DNA of 64,000 bases, taken from NCBI GenBank assembly GCA_935421135.1, contig OW285196.1:13513001-13577000 (forward strand), given 5' to 3'. Numbering within the stretch: position 1 is the first letter of the stretch; every line of letters begins with the position of its first letter. A model generated the notes under the pieces. It saw only the letters and a program-made list of their open reading frames with translations. It ran no database searches and was not told the DNA's origin. This document shows, piece after piece, positions 21,896-32,800 of this stretch. The translations under genes were made by a program, and so were the position numbers. The DNA is from Bugulina stolonifera. Taxonomy: Eukaryota; Bryozoa; Gymnolaemata; Cheilostomatida; Bugulidae.

Positions 21896-22321
21896 ATGGA
21901 CGTAGTCATAGTGCTATTCGAGTTCTCTTTGGTCATTAATGGAGAAAGGAAAGAATACCAGGTGGGCTTGAGAAGCAGGGACGACAGCCGTGTGCATGCA
22001 GGTCTGGCAGATCTGGACTACTATGTGTATCTGGCAGTAGTAGAGGGAAGGGCTAGAAAGTCAGCAGAAAGAAGAAAGTCCGAAAAACAAAAAGGTAGCC
22101 GGAAACAAAGGGCAGCAGAAAGAAGAAGAGCCGAGCGAGAAGCAAGAAGGGCAGCACGTGCTATCAGAATGTTTGATATTTTTATGGAGACTCAAAAGAG
22201 GGCCGGGTTAGGTAGGAAGCTAGAAACTATAGGCAAGATGAAAGCAGGAATTTCTACCTTGAGCAAACGCGGAAACAAATTAAAGACAAGTTATCTTGTG
22301 TCCCTTGCCAGAGGAGCCTAG
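21896..22321 (+). CDS. Arg/Ala/Lys-rich 141-aa protein, unknown
   Basis: Single open frame with ATG at 21896 and stop at 22319-22321, richer in GC than its surroundings. Residues 1-50 look globular (FSLVINGERKEYQVGL). Residues 52-90 are a highly charged helix rich in Arg, Glu and Ala (RRAEREARRAARA), probably coiled coil or nucleic-acid binding. The C-terminus is basic. A TATATAATA box lies at about 21800, some 95 bp upstream, so an intronless gene is plausible. I do not recognise the family. It could be one exon of a larger gene or a non-coding accident. Confidence 0.4.
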   Translation: MDVVIVLFEFSLVINGERKEYQVGLRSRDDSRVHAGLADLDYYVYLAVVEGRARKSAERRKSEKQKGSRKQRAAERRRAEREARRAARAIRMFDIFMETQKRAGLGRKLETIGKMKAGISTLSKRGNKLKTSYLVSLARGA

Positions 22322-22471
22322 AAAGTCATCTTGAAAAAAACTTGGGAGTTTATATGACTTTTAGCTTACATAGAAGATCAGATTAGATCAGCCTAAACTA
22401 ACAAAATGAACTGAGGAAATAGACTGCTCTCTACTATTAATAAGTTATTAGGATATCTAGATTATCATTAT

Positions 22472-22500
22472 CAGAGGTGTGCAAAATAGTTGGGACGCTC
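22472..22500. mobile_element. Single mariner-type terminal repeat relic
   Basis: CAGAGGTGTGCAAAATAGTT is close to the 7381-8755 mariner end (CAGTGGTGTGCGAAATAAAC). No partner terminus was found downstream, so this is a one-ended relic. Confidence 0.45.
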
Positions 22501-23640
22501 TGCTGCAGTAGCCAAATTTTGAATACACTTTTAGTTCCGCCATTATATCAGTTATTGTCCATCCAAGTGTATAAAAATATATATCAATTGAATTCTCTCA
22601 CTCTAAGGAACCCATTTATGCTTGTTTCAATTGAGTTATCACACTTCTAGTGAAGCTACAATGCATCATACACTTTGAGTCAAGTTCTGTATACACGACC
22701 AAAAGTCGCTCACTATGAGATTGGCTTATGTCTTAGACTAGTTTCTCTGCTAGCAATGAACCTCAAAAGACTTTTAGACTTTACTCAGAGCATGAGGTTT
22801 TCAATTTTTAAAAATACAAGTAAATAGTGAAGCCATAATACTTTCTTTGCAATATAAAGTAGCACCAGACATTGTTGTTCCTTTATTCCTGGAAAAATAA
22901 AAGAACATTGCAAGTGTCTCCTATCATTTACATTGTAAGTTCCTTTGACAATGCTACCTGGACTGATTCCATGCAAGATATCTGGACCAAAAAACATGCA
23001 GTTGTATCATGTGTGTTATCCCCTAAATTGTGTAACTTTTGTCTCCACCACCATCTTGAAATATTGCTCAAAATAGGAAGTTGCCCTTTCTCATCAATTT
23101 ATTTCTGAGAGAGGACAACCTCTAATTTAGGTCAACAATTACAATATTGAGTGCTAATAATAAGTGGTGACACTCTCCACACATACCTCAGTTGTTCTAC
23201 TTCTACTAAACTGGTTGGTAACCAGAGTGGTACTGTACACTTTATGACTGCTATTATTTATTATACATGTAGGTCCTATACAAAGATTAATGCTCTCCCT
23301 GCTGGTCTTGCATACAATTATACAGGTGGAGTTGTCTTCCCTCACTGAGAAGTGTGTAGTTCAAGAGAGGATGACTCCATGATAAGTATCATTTTAGTCA
23401 TAATGCTAAAACCATACCAATCACAAACTCTATTTATAGATAAGAATTTATTACCTATTTCTAATATAAATACATGATATATATTACGTAGATGTATGTG
23501 TCTAAATATCCTGCACACTATGTAATTATTACTAATTATGAAATCATAGTACTAGTTGTACAATACATCATGTAGTAGTACCAGACACATTTGTTCATCC
23601 TTTATTCATGACAGTTTAATTTCAGCCCTGATATTGAGAC
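22501..23640. other. No gene recognised; degenerate hairpin
   Basis: AT-rich intergenic sequence. A degenerate hairpin of the GTTGTCTTCCCTCA ... GAGAGGATGACTCC type lies at 23328-23382. No supported coding region. Confidence 0.45.
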
Positions 23641-24070
23641 TATTGCTGTATGCTGGATTCACAACTGCTTGTTAAGTTGACTGCAAGTGAAGTGAAATGT
23701 ATGCATGATCACCATACACAGCAGCACATTAGAGACCTTTAGGTCTATCATAGCCACTGGGAACAACTTGTGCAGTGATCATAACTCACCTACTAACACA
23801 GTATAACTGATGAGGAAATATGCATGAAATACCTCATTTGACCTTTTGAGGAACAAAGTATTGACCCTGAGTTAGTCAACCGATAAAATTACCATAAATC
23901 AGTTGACACCACAGCAGGCATATAGCTCAGTACAAGCAAGGGCTACTGGTTGTTTTTGCCTGGATAGTGAAACTAAGCAAGCAGCTATCAGACTAACAGG
24001 TCTTGCACAGTCTTGGAGGGTAGAGTATGTGAGTATGTTATACATTATATCACTCCTAGTTTATATTGTT
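23640..24070 (+). repeat. Duplicated 5'-flank/first-exon segment, copy A
   Basis: Matches 28060-28320 in order and orientation: TTTGACCTTTTGAGG, CAGCAGGCATATA, then CAGACTAACAGGTCTTG followed by GTGAGTATG. Copy B leads into the nucleotidyltransferase-TPR gene and looks like its non-coding first exon with a GTGAGT donor. Copy A has been cut off from any gene by the 24153-27230 transposon. Confidence 0.6.
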
Positions 24071-24948
24071 TGATAAATAATTATTTTAGTTGTGCTACTG
24101 TAAGATATTATATGAAAGTAGCCAATGAATTTGATACACAACACTGTGATACCGGTTGTACTACATTACGGGGCCGGGGTTTGCCGGGGTCCGGTGCCGG
24201 GGTGAATCAAATTTGATTAAAATTTAATGAAAATAATTTATTTAAATTAAAATGAGTCAATAGTAACGTATTTATTTAATTTTAACTCACCTAGTCACCA
24301 AAAGTGACTCACTGAACGAACGGCATTTCTGAAGACAAACCGGCCAAATAAAAATTGTTCGTAAACAAGATAATCGAGTTAAGTAGACCTCGACAATCTC
24401 GCCAGCCGTTAGCCTGACACCTTTGTGCAAACTAATTTTAACGTTTCCCGAATGCTTTTGTTGCCTATGACAACAGTCTCTACTTCCCGTCTCAACAATG
24501 AATGTGCTTGCTCAAATATTCTCATTCCACATGTACTTTTTGAATATTTCTACTGTATTGATCTTGGATCATATTCATTATGAACTGCAGCACTGGTTAG
24601 TGAAGTTTTCATCTATTATATGAAAAGAGAGTAAAGGTTTAGCATCATTGTTGACAGAGCTATTGCCTGCTGAATGATCTTGCCCAGTGAGTAACAAAAC
24701 ATAAAACATTCTTATTCATTGGATTGTTATATTTAATATTAAATTATTATTTACATCATTAGAGATAAGATTATTTAATTATTTTAAATAAGAATAAAAT
24801 AATATATAATTATTGCAAGTGGCCTAATTACTTTTTAGAATTAGTAAAGCATTTATTGATTTAAAATAGTTAAAATGACAAAATCAAAATTATAATTAAA
24901 ATCAAAGAAAAGCTCCAATGCATTCATCAGTTGAAATATGACTTATAT

Positions 24949-25227
24949 CAGGGCTGTAGCAACCAGGGGGGCAAGGTGGGCATTTGCCACCCCAGAAATC
25001 TCTCTAACAAATATTTGTTGGTGTCAATTCTCAAAATCGAACTTTGTACACACTGATCACAAAATTCTGGCTAGTGTTATAGTCTAAAAGACAGTTTGTG
25101 GCCTGCATATATATGACTGAAGTTTGATAGAGAACATTTTAAGCTGTTTTCAGATTCAGCCTGAGCAGGCTGATACTCCGGCCTGGGTTTTTTGCCCCCT
25201 CAGCCAAAAATAGTTGTTACAGCCCTG
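24949..25227. mobile_element. hAT-type MITE nested in the 3.1-kb element
   Basis: Termini CAGGGCTGTAGCAAC / GTTGTTACAGCCCTG with an 8-bp duplication ACTTATAT (24941-24948, 25228-25235). 279 bp. Contains GGGGGGCAAGGTGGGCATTTGCC and TTTTTTGCCCCCTC near the two ends. It is younger than its host element. Confidence 0.88.
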
Positions 25228-25261
25228 ACTTATATACTTTGGTCATACTCGCCTGGTAAAG

Positions 25262-25820
25262 AGACATTTTGAAAAATACAGTTTGAAATAGGACATTTCT
25301 AAACCGAACGTTTGGTATACAACCAATTCGAAACTGTGTAGATTATAATTTGATTATAGTTAGAAGAACATAGCTCACAGAGAATTAATTATTTAGTGTT
25401 CTACAAGTTACTAGTAATAAAACAAAAAATGCTATTAAAGATAAAAATTAGTTGAAATCGGTAAAGGACATCTTGAAAAAGGCAAACCGAAACAGGACGT
25501 TTCACAACCGGACAGTTCGAAACCGGACAGTTCTAAACTGTGTAGATTACATCTAGAAAAACGCAATTCACAAATAAATTAAGTTATTTAGTTGTTTAAA
25601 TAAAAAAATAATATTAAAAGTTGGTTGAAATCTGGGGGTTGGGATTAGGGGTTTCAAACTTTCCAGTGTTGAACTGTTCGGTTTCGAACTGTCCCAAATT
25701 TGTTGAAGTCTGAGAGTTGGGGATTGGGGTGTAGAGTTTCAAACTAGCAGTTTTTCAAACATCCAGGTTTGAAACTTCCTGTTTCGAGCTGTCTTTTTCG
25801 AACATTCGCAAATTCTACTT
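25262..25820. repeat. MITE-family cluster (GAAACAGGACGTTTC / GTCTTTTTCGAAC)
   Basis: Two partial copies of a family seen intact at 37797-37988: AAACTGTGTAGATTA followed by CTCACAGA...AATTAATT, bounded by GAAAAAGGCA...AACAGGACGTTTC and CCTGTTTCGAGCTGTC...TTCGAAC. Nested in the 3.1-kb transposon. Confidence 0.65.
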
Positions 25821-27239
25821 ACCTATAATAGCATAATAAAATCCTGCCCTTTTACACATGCATGTATGTCCAATGTGATCTGATGATATTAATGTTATTA
25901 CAGTTATGGCCGAACTGGTACAACGACCCAGGAAATCAGCATCGAGAAGAAGATGCCCTATTACGACCAACCTCCGGCACTCTGGCAAGCGTGTGAAGAG
26001 ACTGCTACCATCACGGCCACCTCAGCAACATAAAAATGCATGTATAGTGACAATCAGCCTACACACACTGCTGGACAGTTTCACCACACTGTATGGGTTG
26101 ATTTCCACTATACATGCGGTTGTTGAAGCTTAATTTTTGAGAGTTGCGAAGTGGTCATGCTGTAGCAGCTCAACACTTTGCTCTTCTTTATATATAATAT
26201 AATGCATGTATTATTACTGTTGTTCATCTGAGATCTAGCTGTTCGGTTTTGCATACTATTTTATGCGTATAAACACTGTTTTCCATGTGCAGTTCATTTG
26301 TAAGTTGGTATACTGGATGTGCAAGTTTTAACTATTTATAGCTTACGACTTCATTCATTGCACATCCTATGCATGTTGTTAGTGGAATTAAACATTTAAC
26401 CAAGAACAGGAAATTAGTACAGACTTTTTATGTACATTACGGTTATATGGACTGATATTATTATATAATGTTTAAACATAATAAATAAATCTAAATATTT
26501 TTTCAAAATTGAATTAATAATGTTTTTAGAATACTAATAAATCTGTTGTAGTGCGTACAATATAAAGTCTATCTGTATTTTTTTGTGTTGTATTAATTAG
26601 CCTAATAAATTTGATTATTAATGTATCGGAATTGCCAACACAGGAAGTATGATAAGGCAGGAATTGATACATGTGTCTGAATCCTGTTCTGACCAGGATA
26701 CTCCTGATGTGTTTATTTTCCCTCAAATCAATCCATAGTTCTAAGCATCTCCCCCCCCCCCCCAGCTATATACTGAATGAGTACGAAGTTAGTAATCACC
26801 TCGCAGTTGTACTGTATGATCTCATATTGATGTACACAGGTCAACGTTGGGTGTTTGGAAATCCATGTTATATTTATACAATACAGTACCAGATTACATA
26901 AGTGATGATACTATGAAGTTGTCTACACAGTCTCAATGAAGAAACCAATAGGGCAAATTGTCTGGTGGCCAGTACTTTGTAGGCCAAGATCGTTGCGGCC
27001 GGTATTGCTTTAATAACATCAACAGCGGTCGACTAGTCCAATACTCCTACCAGTTCCGGTGAAGCAATCAATTTTGTCTGTTTGGTGACTAGGTGAGTTT
27101 AAATATAATAAATACACTTCTATTTATTGAATTTAATTAAAATAAATTATTTTCATTATATTTTGATCAAATTTGAGTCACCCCGGCACCGGACCCCGGC
27201 AAACCCCGGCCCCGTAATGTAGTACAACCGCTGTGATAC

Positions 27240-28060
27240 TAGTGCATTCTTGACTGTACAAAGTAATTACAGTAGGTGCTGTGTAGTAGTAGCCTTAGAT
27301 ACAAACCCTAGTCAGAGTTCACAGAGGAACTTTGCTGCAACAGTCACAATTAGGTGCAGTAGTGGAGAAATTTAGATAGTCTTAGTTCCTTGTTTATGGT
27401 TGGGGTTTGGGGTAAGGGCGGTCAACCAGCAAAATATAGAGAAGACAACTTCTATTGCTTCAGTTTTGGCGAAGAACAAAGGCTATCTCAAATTTCTCCA
27501 CTTCTGCACCTAATTCAAAAGTCATTAGTACTAGTATGTCTCAGTAACCTGCAAAGGTGTAATTGAGCTGGTACTGGTACTGTAAAATCTATATCAAAAA
27601 TTTTGTATAATGATGATGGGTAATGCTACAAATGTGATTGTTTTCAAGCTTTGACAAAATTGAATCCAGTTTTGGAGCTGTGAACAAAAGCTAAACCACC
27701 TGAGTTATATACTGTACAACCATGCAACAGACTATGATAGACAGTAGACAAGTATAATTTAAAATGATGTCCTAATTGATATAACTTCCGCAATTGTAGA
27801 GTCTGATCCCTTTAAAAAGTTTAAAATGTCCAATCTTGTTATGGAATCTAAAGTTTAAACATATATTCAGTTTTTTGTGGTAGCAAATTAAAACATATGC
27901 CAAGGCAAGGAGTAGCTAGTTATTTTATGTTGATTATATAGTGACTTACTCCATACTCACAATATCATGTCTCAGTATTTACTGGATCAATCTAGGGTCA
28001 TGAACTTTAGAAATATGTGACAGTTTGTATAAATATAGCTGTACATCTGAATACAAGCAT
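27240..28060. other. No recognisable feature
   Basis: AT-rich intergenic sequence between the 3.1-kb transposon and the duplicated 5' segment of the TPR gene. Nothing supported. Confidence 0.5.
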
Positions 28061-28286
28061 GAAGACCTGTCAGTTAGTTTATCTTATATCTGACCTTTTG
28101 AGGCATCAAGTTTTGACCTGAGCCAGTCAGCACATTGTAGAGCTAAATACATTTAACACAGTTCAAATCAATTACAGCAGGCATATATAATTATGTGTGT
28201 GTTACAGAGAGGGTTACAGCAGCTGTTGTCTCAGTATATAACCATGCAAGCAGCATCTCTCTAACAGGTCTTGGAGAACAGAGTAG
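28060..28286 (+). promoter_or_regulatory. Putative 5' flank and non-coding first exon of the TPR gene (copy B)
   Basis: Homologous to 23640-24070. The stretch ending GGAGAACAGAGTAG is followed by GTGAGTATG (donor at 28287). Being duplicated with an intact donor and lying upstream of the other 5' exons, it is a plausible untranslated first exon. Inference only. Confidence 0.4.
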
Positions 28287-28660
28287 GTGAGTATGCTATA
28301 TTACTGTCCTTGTTATACTGTCTGTGAGGTTTCTATAAGGAGCCAATGCTACCTGTACCCTTGGACTTTCACATTTATAATAGATTAGTTAGTATAGCAT
28401 AATTTGGGAGCTGTCAGCTATGGCTACTTTTCATGGACAGGCCTAAATATTATTCAGCTACTTAGTGTTGTTGGCCTGACCTACTTTGAAACAGCCAACA
28501 ATTGAATGTCTATAGTATCTTAGTAGAAACACCTACATTGTACTACATGCATACACCTCATATAAGACATCGTATAGATCTTTATATAAATGGTACATAG
28601 TACATGTAAGTAATACATATTTTCAAAATTATTAACACTAACATTATTGTATAATTTCAG

Positions 28661-28752
28661 GTTCTAGAAAAAACCGGGAGTCTGTCTATATACATATATA
28701 GCAAACTGTAAGCTGGTCCACAGAGCATATGATATGTATTATAATGCTTAAG
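28661..28752 (+). other. 5' non-coding exon-like unit, copy 1
   Basis: Bounded by ATAATTTCAG at the left and GCTTAAG-GTAAATT at the right. Related units at 29368-29460 and 51150-51239 share GTTTTATAAAGAATC..., AGAGCTGGTCCACAGAGCA and ACACAAG-GTA. Three copies with kept splice borders suggest an untranslated exon of the nucleotidyltransferase-TPR family. Confidence 0.45.
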
Positions 28753-28974
28753 GTAAATTAATCCATTTGGTAAAAAATATTACATTATATTATATCTACA
28801 TATATAAAAAGTCTAATCGGGCTCCTGTGATAACCCGCTTGTATTTAAGTTTTTTGGAGGACATTAATATGCATGAGCTATGTTAAAGTATGTTGGAGAG
28901 ACCTCTACATTGCAGGCTACATATTTGTAGGTTGTTCAACACATGGTTAGACTGTGATCTATATTCCAGAGTAC

Positions 28975-29215
28975 TGTTTAGTGTTTATACTCTACAAAGT
29001 CTACGTGTATATTACACAGTACTGTATTATACTCTATATTACACTGTACCGTATATACTCTATGTTATACAGAACTGTATATACCTTATATTACACAATA
29101 CAGTATATACCGTACATTACACAGCACTGTATACTCTATACACTGTAATATACAGAACTGTATAAACTCTATAGTACCATATATGCCCTATGTTACAATG
29201 CACTGTAGATTACAT
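28975..29215. repeat. Degenerate repeat of TACTCTATATTACACAGTACTGTATA type
   Basis: Low-complexity stretch with a loose 25-30 bp periodicity. Open frames across it have biased composition and are not taken as genes. Confidence 0.6.
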
Positions 29216-29367
29216 ACTCTGTATGACACGCCCACTGGGATTGGCTCATGACTAGCTATGACAGGTGGTAGTTACACCAACCTTATGCCCATATAATAAG
29301 TCATATTACCCAGTTTATGTAAATATTGTCAAGTTTACTAGTAGTAAATATATTTGTATAATTTCAG

Positions 29368-29460
29368 GTTTTATAAAGAATCAAGAGTCTGTTAATATAA
29401 ACTGAGAGCTGGTCCACAGAGCAGAACAACCACACTCATATGTGTAATATTATACACAAG
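29368..29460 (+). other. 5' non-coding exon-like unit, copy 2
   Basis: Acceptor ATAATTTCAG, donor ACACAAG-GTAAATTC. Similar to 28661-28752 and 51150-51239. The nearest such exon to the coding start at 29839. Confidence 0.5.
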
Positions 29461-29838
29461 GTAAATTCACCTACATGTACTTAGTCATATGTGTGCATTG
29501 ATTCTGTTGCCTATTTCCTACATGCTTAAATAGACTGTATAATATATAACTATGTACATGTGTATACTACACATGAGACCTATACTCTATTAGCACAATC
29601 ATTTGGTAATGGTAGCCATGGTAACCAATGGTAACCAACTGCGATATTCACTTAGGACTACCAGAAGTGTTTGGAGTGAGTGCAGCACAACAACAGCTCT
29701 TTAAATTAAAATTACATACACTGTATGTGAAGGCCTACACTATAAGCTGTAGATGTGGAACACAGGCTACACTTTTACAGGTTGTTCAACACATGTTTAG
29801 ACTGTGATCTATGTTTTAATTACAGTAGGAATGAGTAG

Positions 29839-32800
29839 ATGATGGAAGAGTATATCAGAGAATTAGAGGTACTTCAGGTAGAATATTTGGAGAAAGCTAA
29901 AAAGGATGGAGACTGGGTGGACTATATTAAGGTAACAATAACAATTAGTATAATAGATTATATGATCAAATCACTATCACTCTGACTCTACATTTACATG
30001 CACTTACTCACTGGTATAATATAGACTAAAAATTCGATAATTTAATCTATTAATTATATCATAAATAACAAAATCAGAATTGTTATGGACCTAAATGATA
30101 ATAAAATAATATGAAGACTGGAGCAGGCAGGTGAAATTTCCTTGTGGAACTGTTTATCTCTGTAAACCAGTTCTATCCGGTATCAGCCACTATGCTGGAT
30201 GTTGGCAATGTGCCAATACCCATTATCTCTACAGCCGGTTTCAACTGATATCAATGTAATAGGGGTGGGGACCAGCCAGATTGGTGTTAGAACTTGGTAC
30301 CTCTTGCCCTCGGCCAAGGGCCTAAGGCTAGGGCCTCGTCATGGCAGCAGGACCAGTTCCCAAGGTCCTAGCACTAATCAATATAAACTATATAAAACTG
30401 TAATGAAAAGGAAGAGAATGAAGGTGATAGAGAAGATCCAGGAGAAGAGGCTAATATGGTCTGGACAAATGCTCAGAAGAAAGAAAGATCATGGGGCAAT
30501 GAGAGCATGGATATAGCGGAGAAGTCCAGGGAGACCCTGAAGAAGGTGCGTGGACTGTATCAAGGAAGACCTTTTGGAGAAGCGGATGCGGGACGCTGGA
30601 GATGAAGACCAAAAATGAGGACCCTGCTTCAAGTAGGTAAAGTCAAGGAAAGAAGAAGAAACCTGTAATGGTATCGGTTTGAGCAGACATTTACAATGAA
30701 TAACGCTACATGTTGGAATAGACCCACATAGTAAAGAATAAATAATTCATATAGACGACAGATAAAACCAATCATAGTGCTAGGTAGAACAGGTGATCAA
30801 CCTCCGGCAAAGCTCCAGTCTAAACAGTCCAAACAGAAATAAAATTCTTGAATCTACATGACGTGTAGGCAGCCGTATAAATTATGCGTACACAAGTCAT
30901 GTGGTTCATACAATAATTCACTGAAAACATTCATATTTCTACTTGTTTAACTCCACCTTGTGTGAAATCTGGTTTGATAAAAACTTTAAATTATTCTTAT
31001 TTAATTAAGATATTCATGTGGTATGGTTAAAGAGCACAGAGCTTTAGTGATCAGGTTATTCTTACATGCACCATTTATTTAATTAATTAATTATATTAAT
31101 TGGTCTCATTGTTATTATTTATATGATACATATGATATGCCTTCTGGACAAGGTGATAAAACTGTCATTATTGTACTTGTAAATCATATATGTCTAGTAG
31201 TAATAGTCATGTACTTGCATGTACTTGGAGTACTTGTGTACTTAGGAGCCATTGATATAACAACCTAACATAGAAGGCTAATACAATATAATGATAAATT
31301 GTATAACTAGTTTGAAACTTTCAAGTTGCATTTACTATAATTTTAAAAGAACTGAAATCTGTGAATATACTTTTTTATAATTGTTGGAAAGCAAACAAAG
31401 TTAGTGGCCATCGAAAATACAGTACTCTGATCTTGGCTCATACCAAACAGATAACTTAGCCACAAGTGATTTATGCTTTGTGATTAGTCTTGGGAGAGTA
31501 GCTAGTAAGTATTGCAATGGCAACTTGGATAAATTGATCTGACTACGTTAAGGTAAATGTTACAGGGTGTCAAGTAAAATTGCATTCTTTGATATCCCAA
31601 TCAATAATTTTCACCATATTTATAAAATATTTAGAGTCATGGTATAGCCAATCACCTACTAGCCTGTGATCCTACAAATGATGAAAGACAGAGACTGGTG
31701 TATAACATAGAAACAGAATGGTACAATGGTGAGCACCCACTATCATACAAAAAGCACCAACGGCTGACAGAGAAACACAAGCAGAAACTTGAAGACTACA
31801 GAGAGAAGACAAGACTGAGCTTTGACAGTCTGAAATCAGAAGAGGCCGCGCTTGACATTGATGACTTATTTAGTGAAACCAACTTAAATAATGCTCTAAC
31901 ATTTTCTCATTCTGTATTTTCTAAAAGTAAAACATGCTCCGAAGATTTTGTTAATTTCAGTAGGTCACTTGTAGAATCAAGTGTGAATGCACTCAAAATA
32001 AAAGGACAGAGTCCACCATGCGGATTTGCGGTAATAGCGCTCGGTTCCGTGGCGCGGGGTGAAGCAACTCCTTACTCGGATCTTGAGTACGGTTTTATAA
32101 TCGCGAACGATAGCCATGTGAAATATTTTGAGGATTTAGCAATTGAGACCTACTTTGAGATAGGTAATCTGGGGGAGTCTCCATTGAAAACATTCAATAT
32201 TAAAAAGAAGACGGATCTAGACTCTCAGAAGCTACCTCCCACTGGGTTTAGAATTGATGGACTAACACCGAATGCTGGAAATATCCCAACAGGAAATGGC
32301 AGCGGACGAGCTCTCACATTCACCGTACAACAGGCTATAGATATGTACAAGGAGGAAGTGATGTCACCACTTGGAAAGTTAGCGAGCCTCTCAGATCTCC
32401 TCGGCACATGTACAGTCATTTACAGCTTCAAGGAGGGCGAAAGATTGCATGAAGCGCTTCTGGAAGAAATTTCTGCATATGAAAGGAATGTAGCTCAAGT
32501 TAATTCAAGGACCAAGAACAAGAGGATGGGGACACTCTCACAGGATCTGACAGAATATGATTTCTTACCAGAGTTCCAGTTCCGAACTGATATAAACACT
32601 GACGTTAAAGTGAAGACAGACGTATTCAGATATCCAACATTGCTAGCAATTAATCTGAATATTGTCTTAGGTCTACAGCTGAACTGTGCATGGGAAGTTT
32701 ATAACAAACTTTCGATGGTAGGAATGATATCAGAAGATAGCCTTAGGTACCTGAATATTATACTGGGTCTGTCTATCTACATGAGAACCAACGCCTACCT

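Larger units (their letters stand above)
24153..27230. mobile_element. 3.1-kb DNA transposon with long GC-rich TIRs and 9-bp duplication
   Basis: Both ends read CGGTTGTACTACATTACGGG inward, then repeated CCGGGG-type motifs. Inverted similarity continues for about 150 bp, to a shared ACTCACCTAGTCACCAAA. The perfect 9-bp target duplication CTGTGATAC is at 24144-24152 and 27231-27239. Long inverted repeats with a 9-bp duplication suggest a Mutator-like element. No transposase is recognisable; the largest internal ORF (25906-26133) is basic and unassigned. Two MITE-type elements are nested inside. Confidence 0.85.

Noticed and set aside
28890..29165. Tyr/Leu/Thr-rich plus-strand ORFs
   Set aside because: Come from a degenerate TA-rich tandem repeat.
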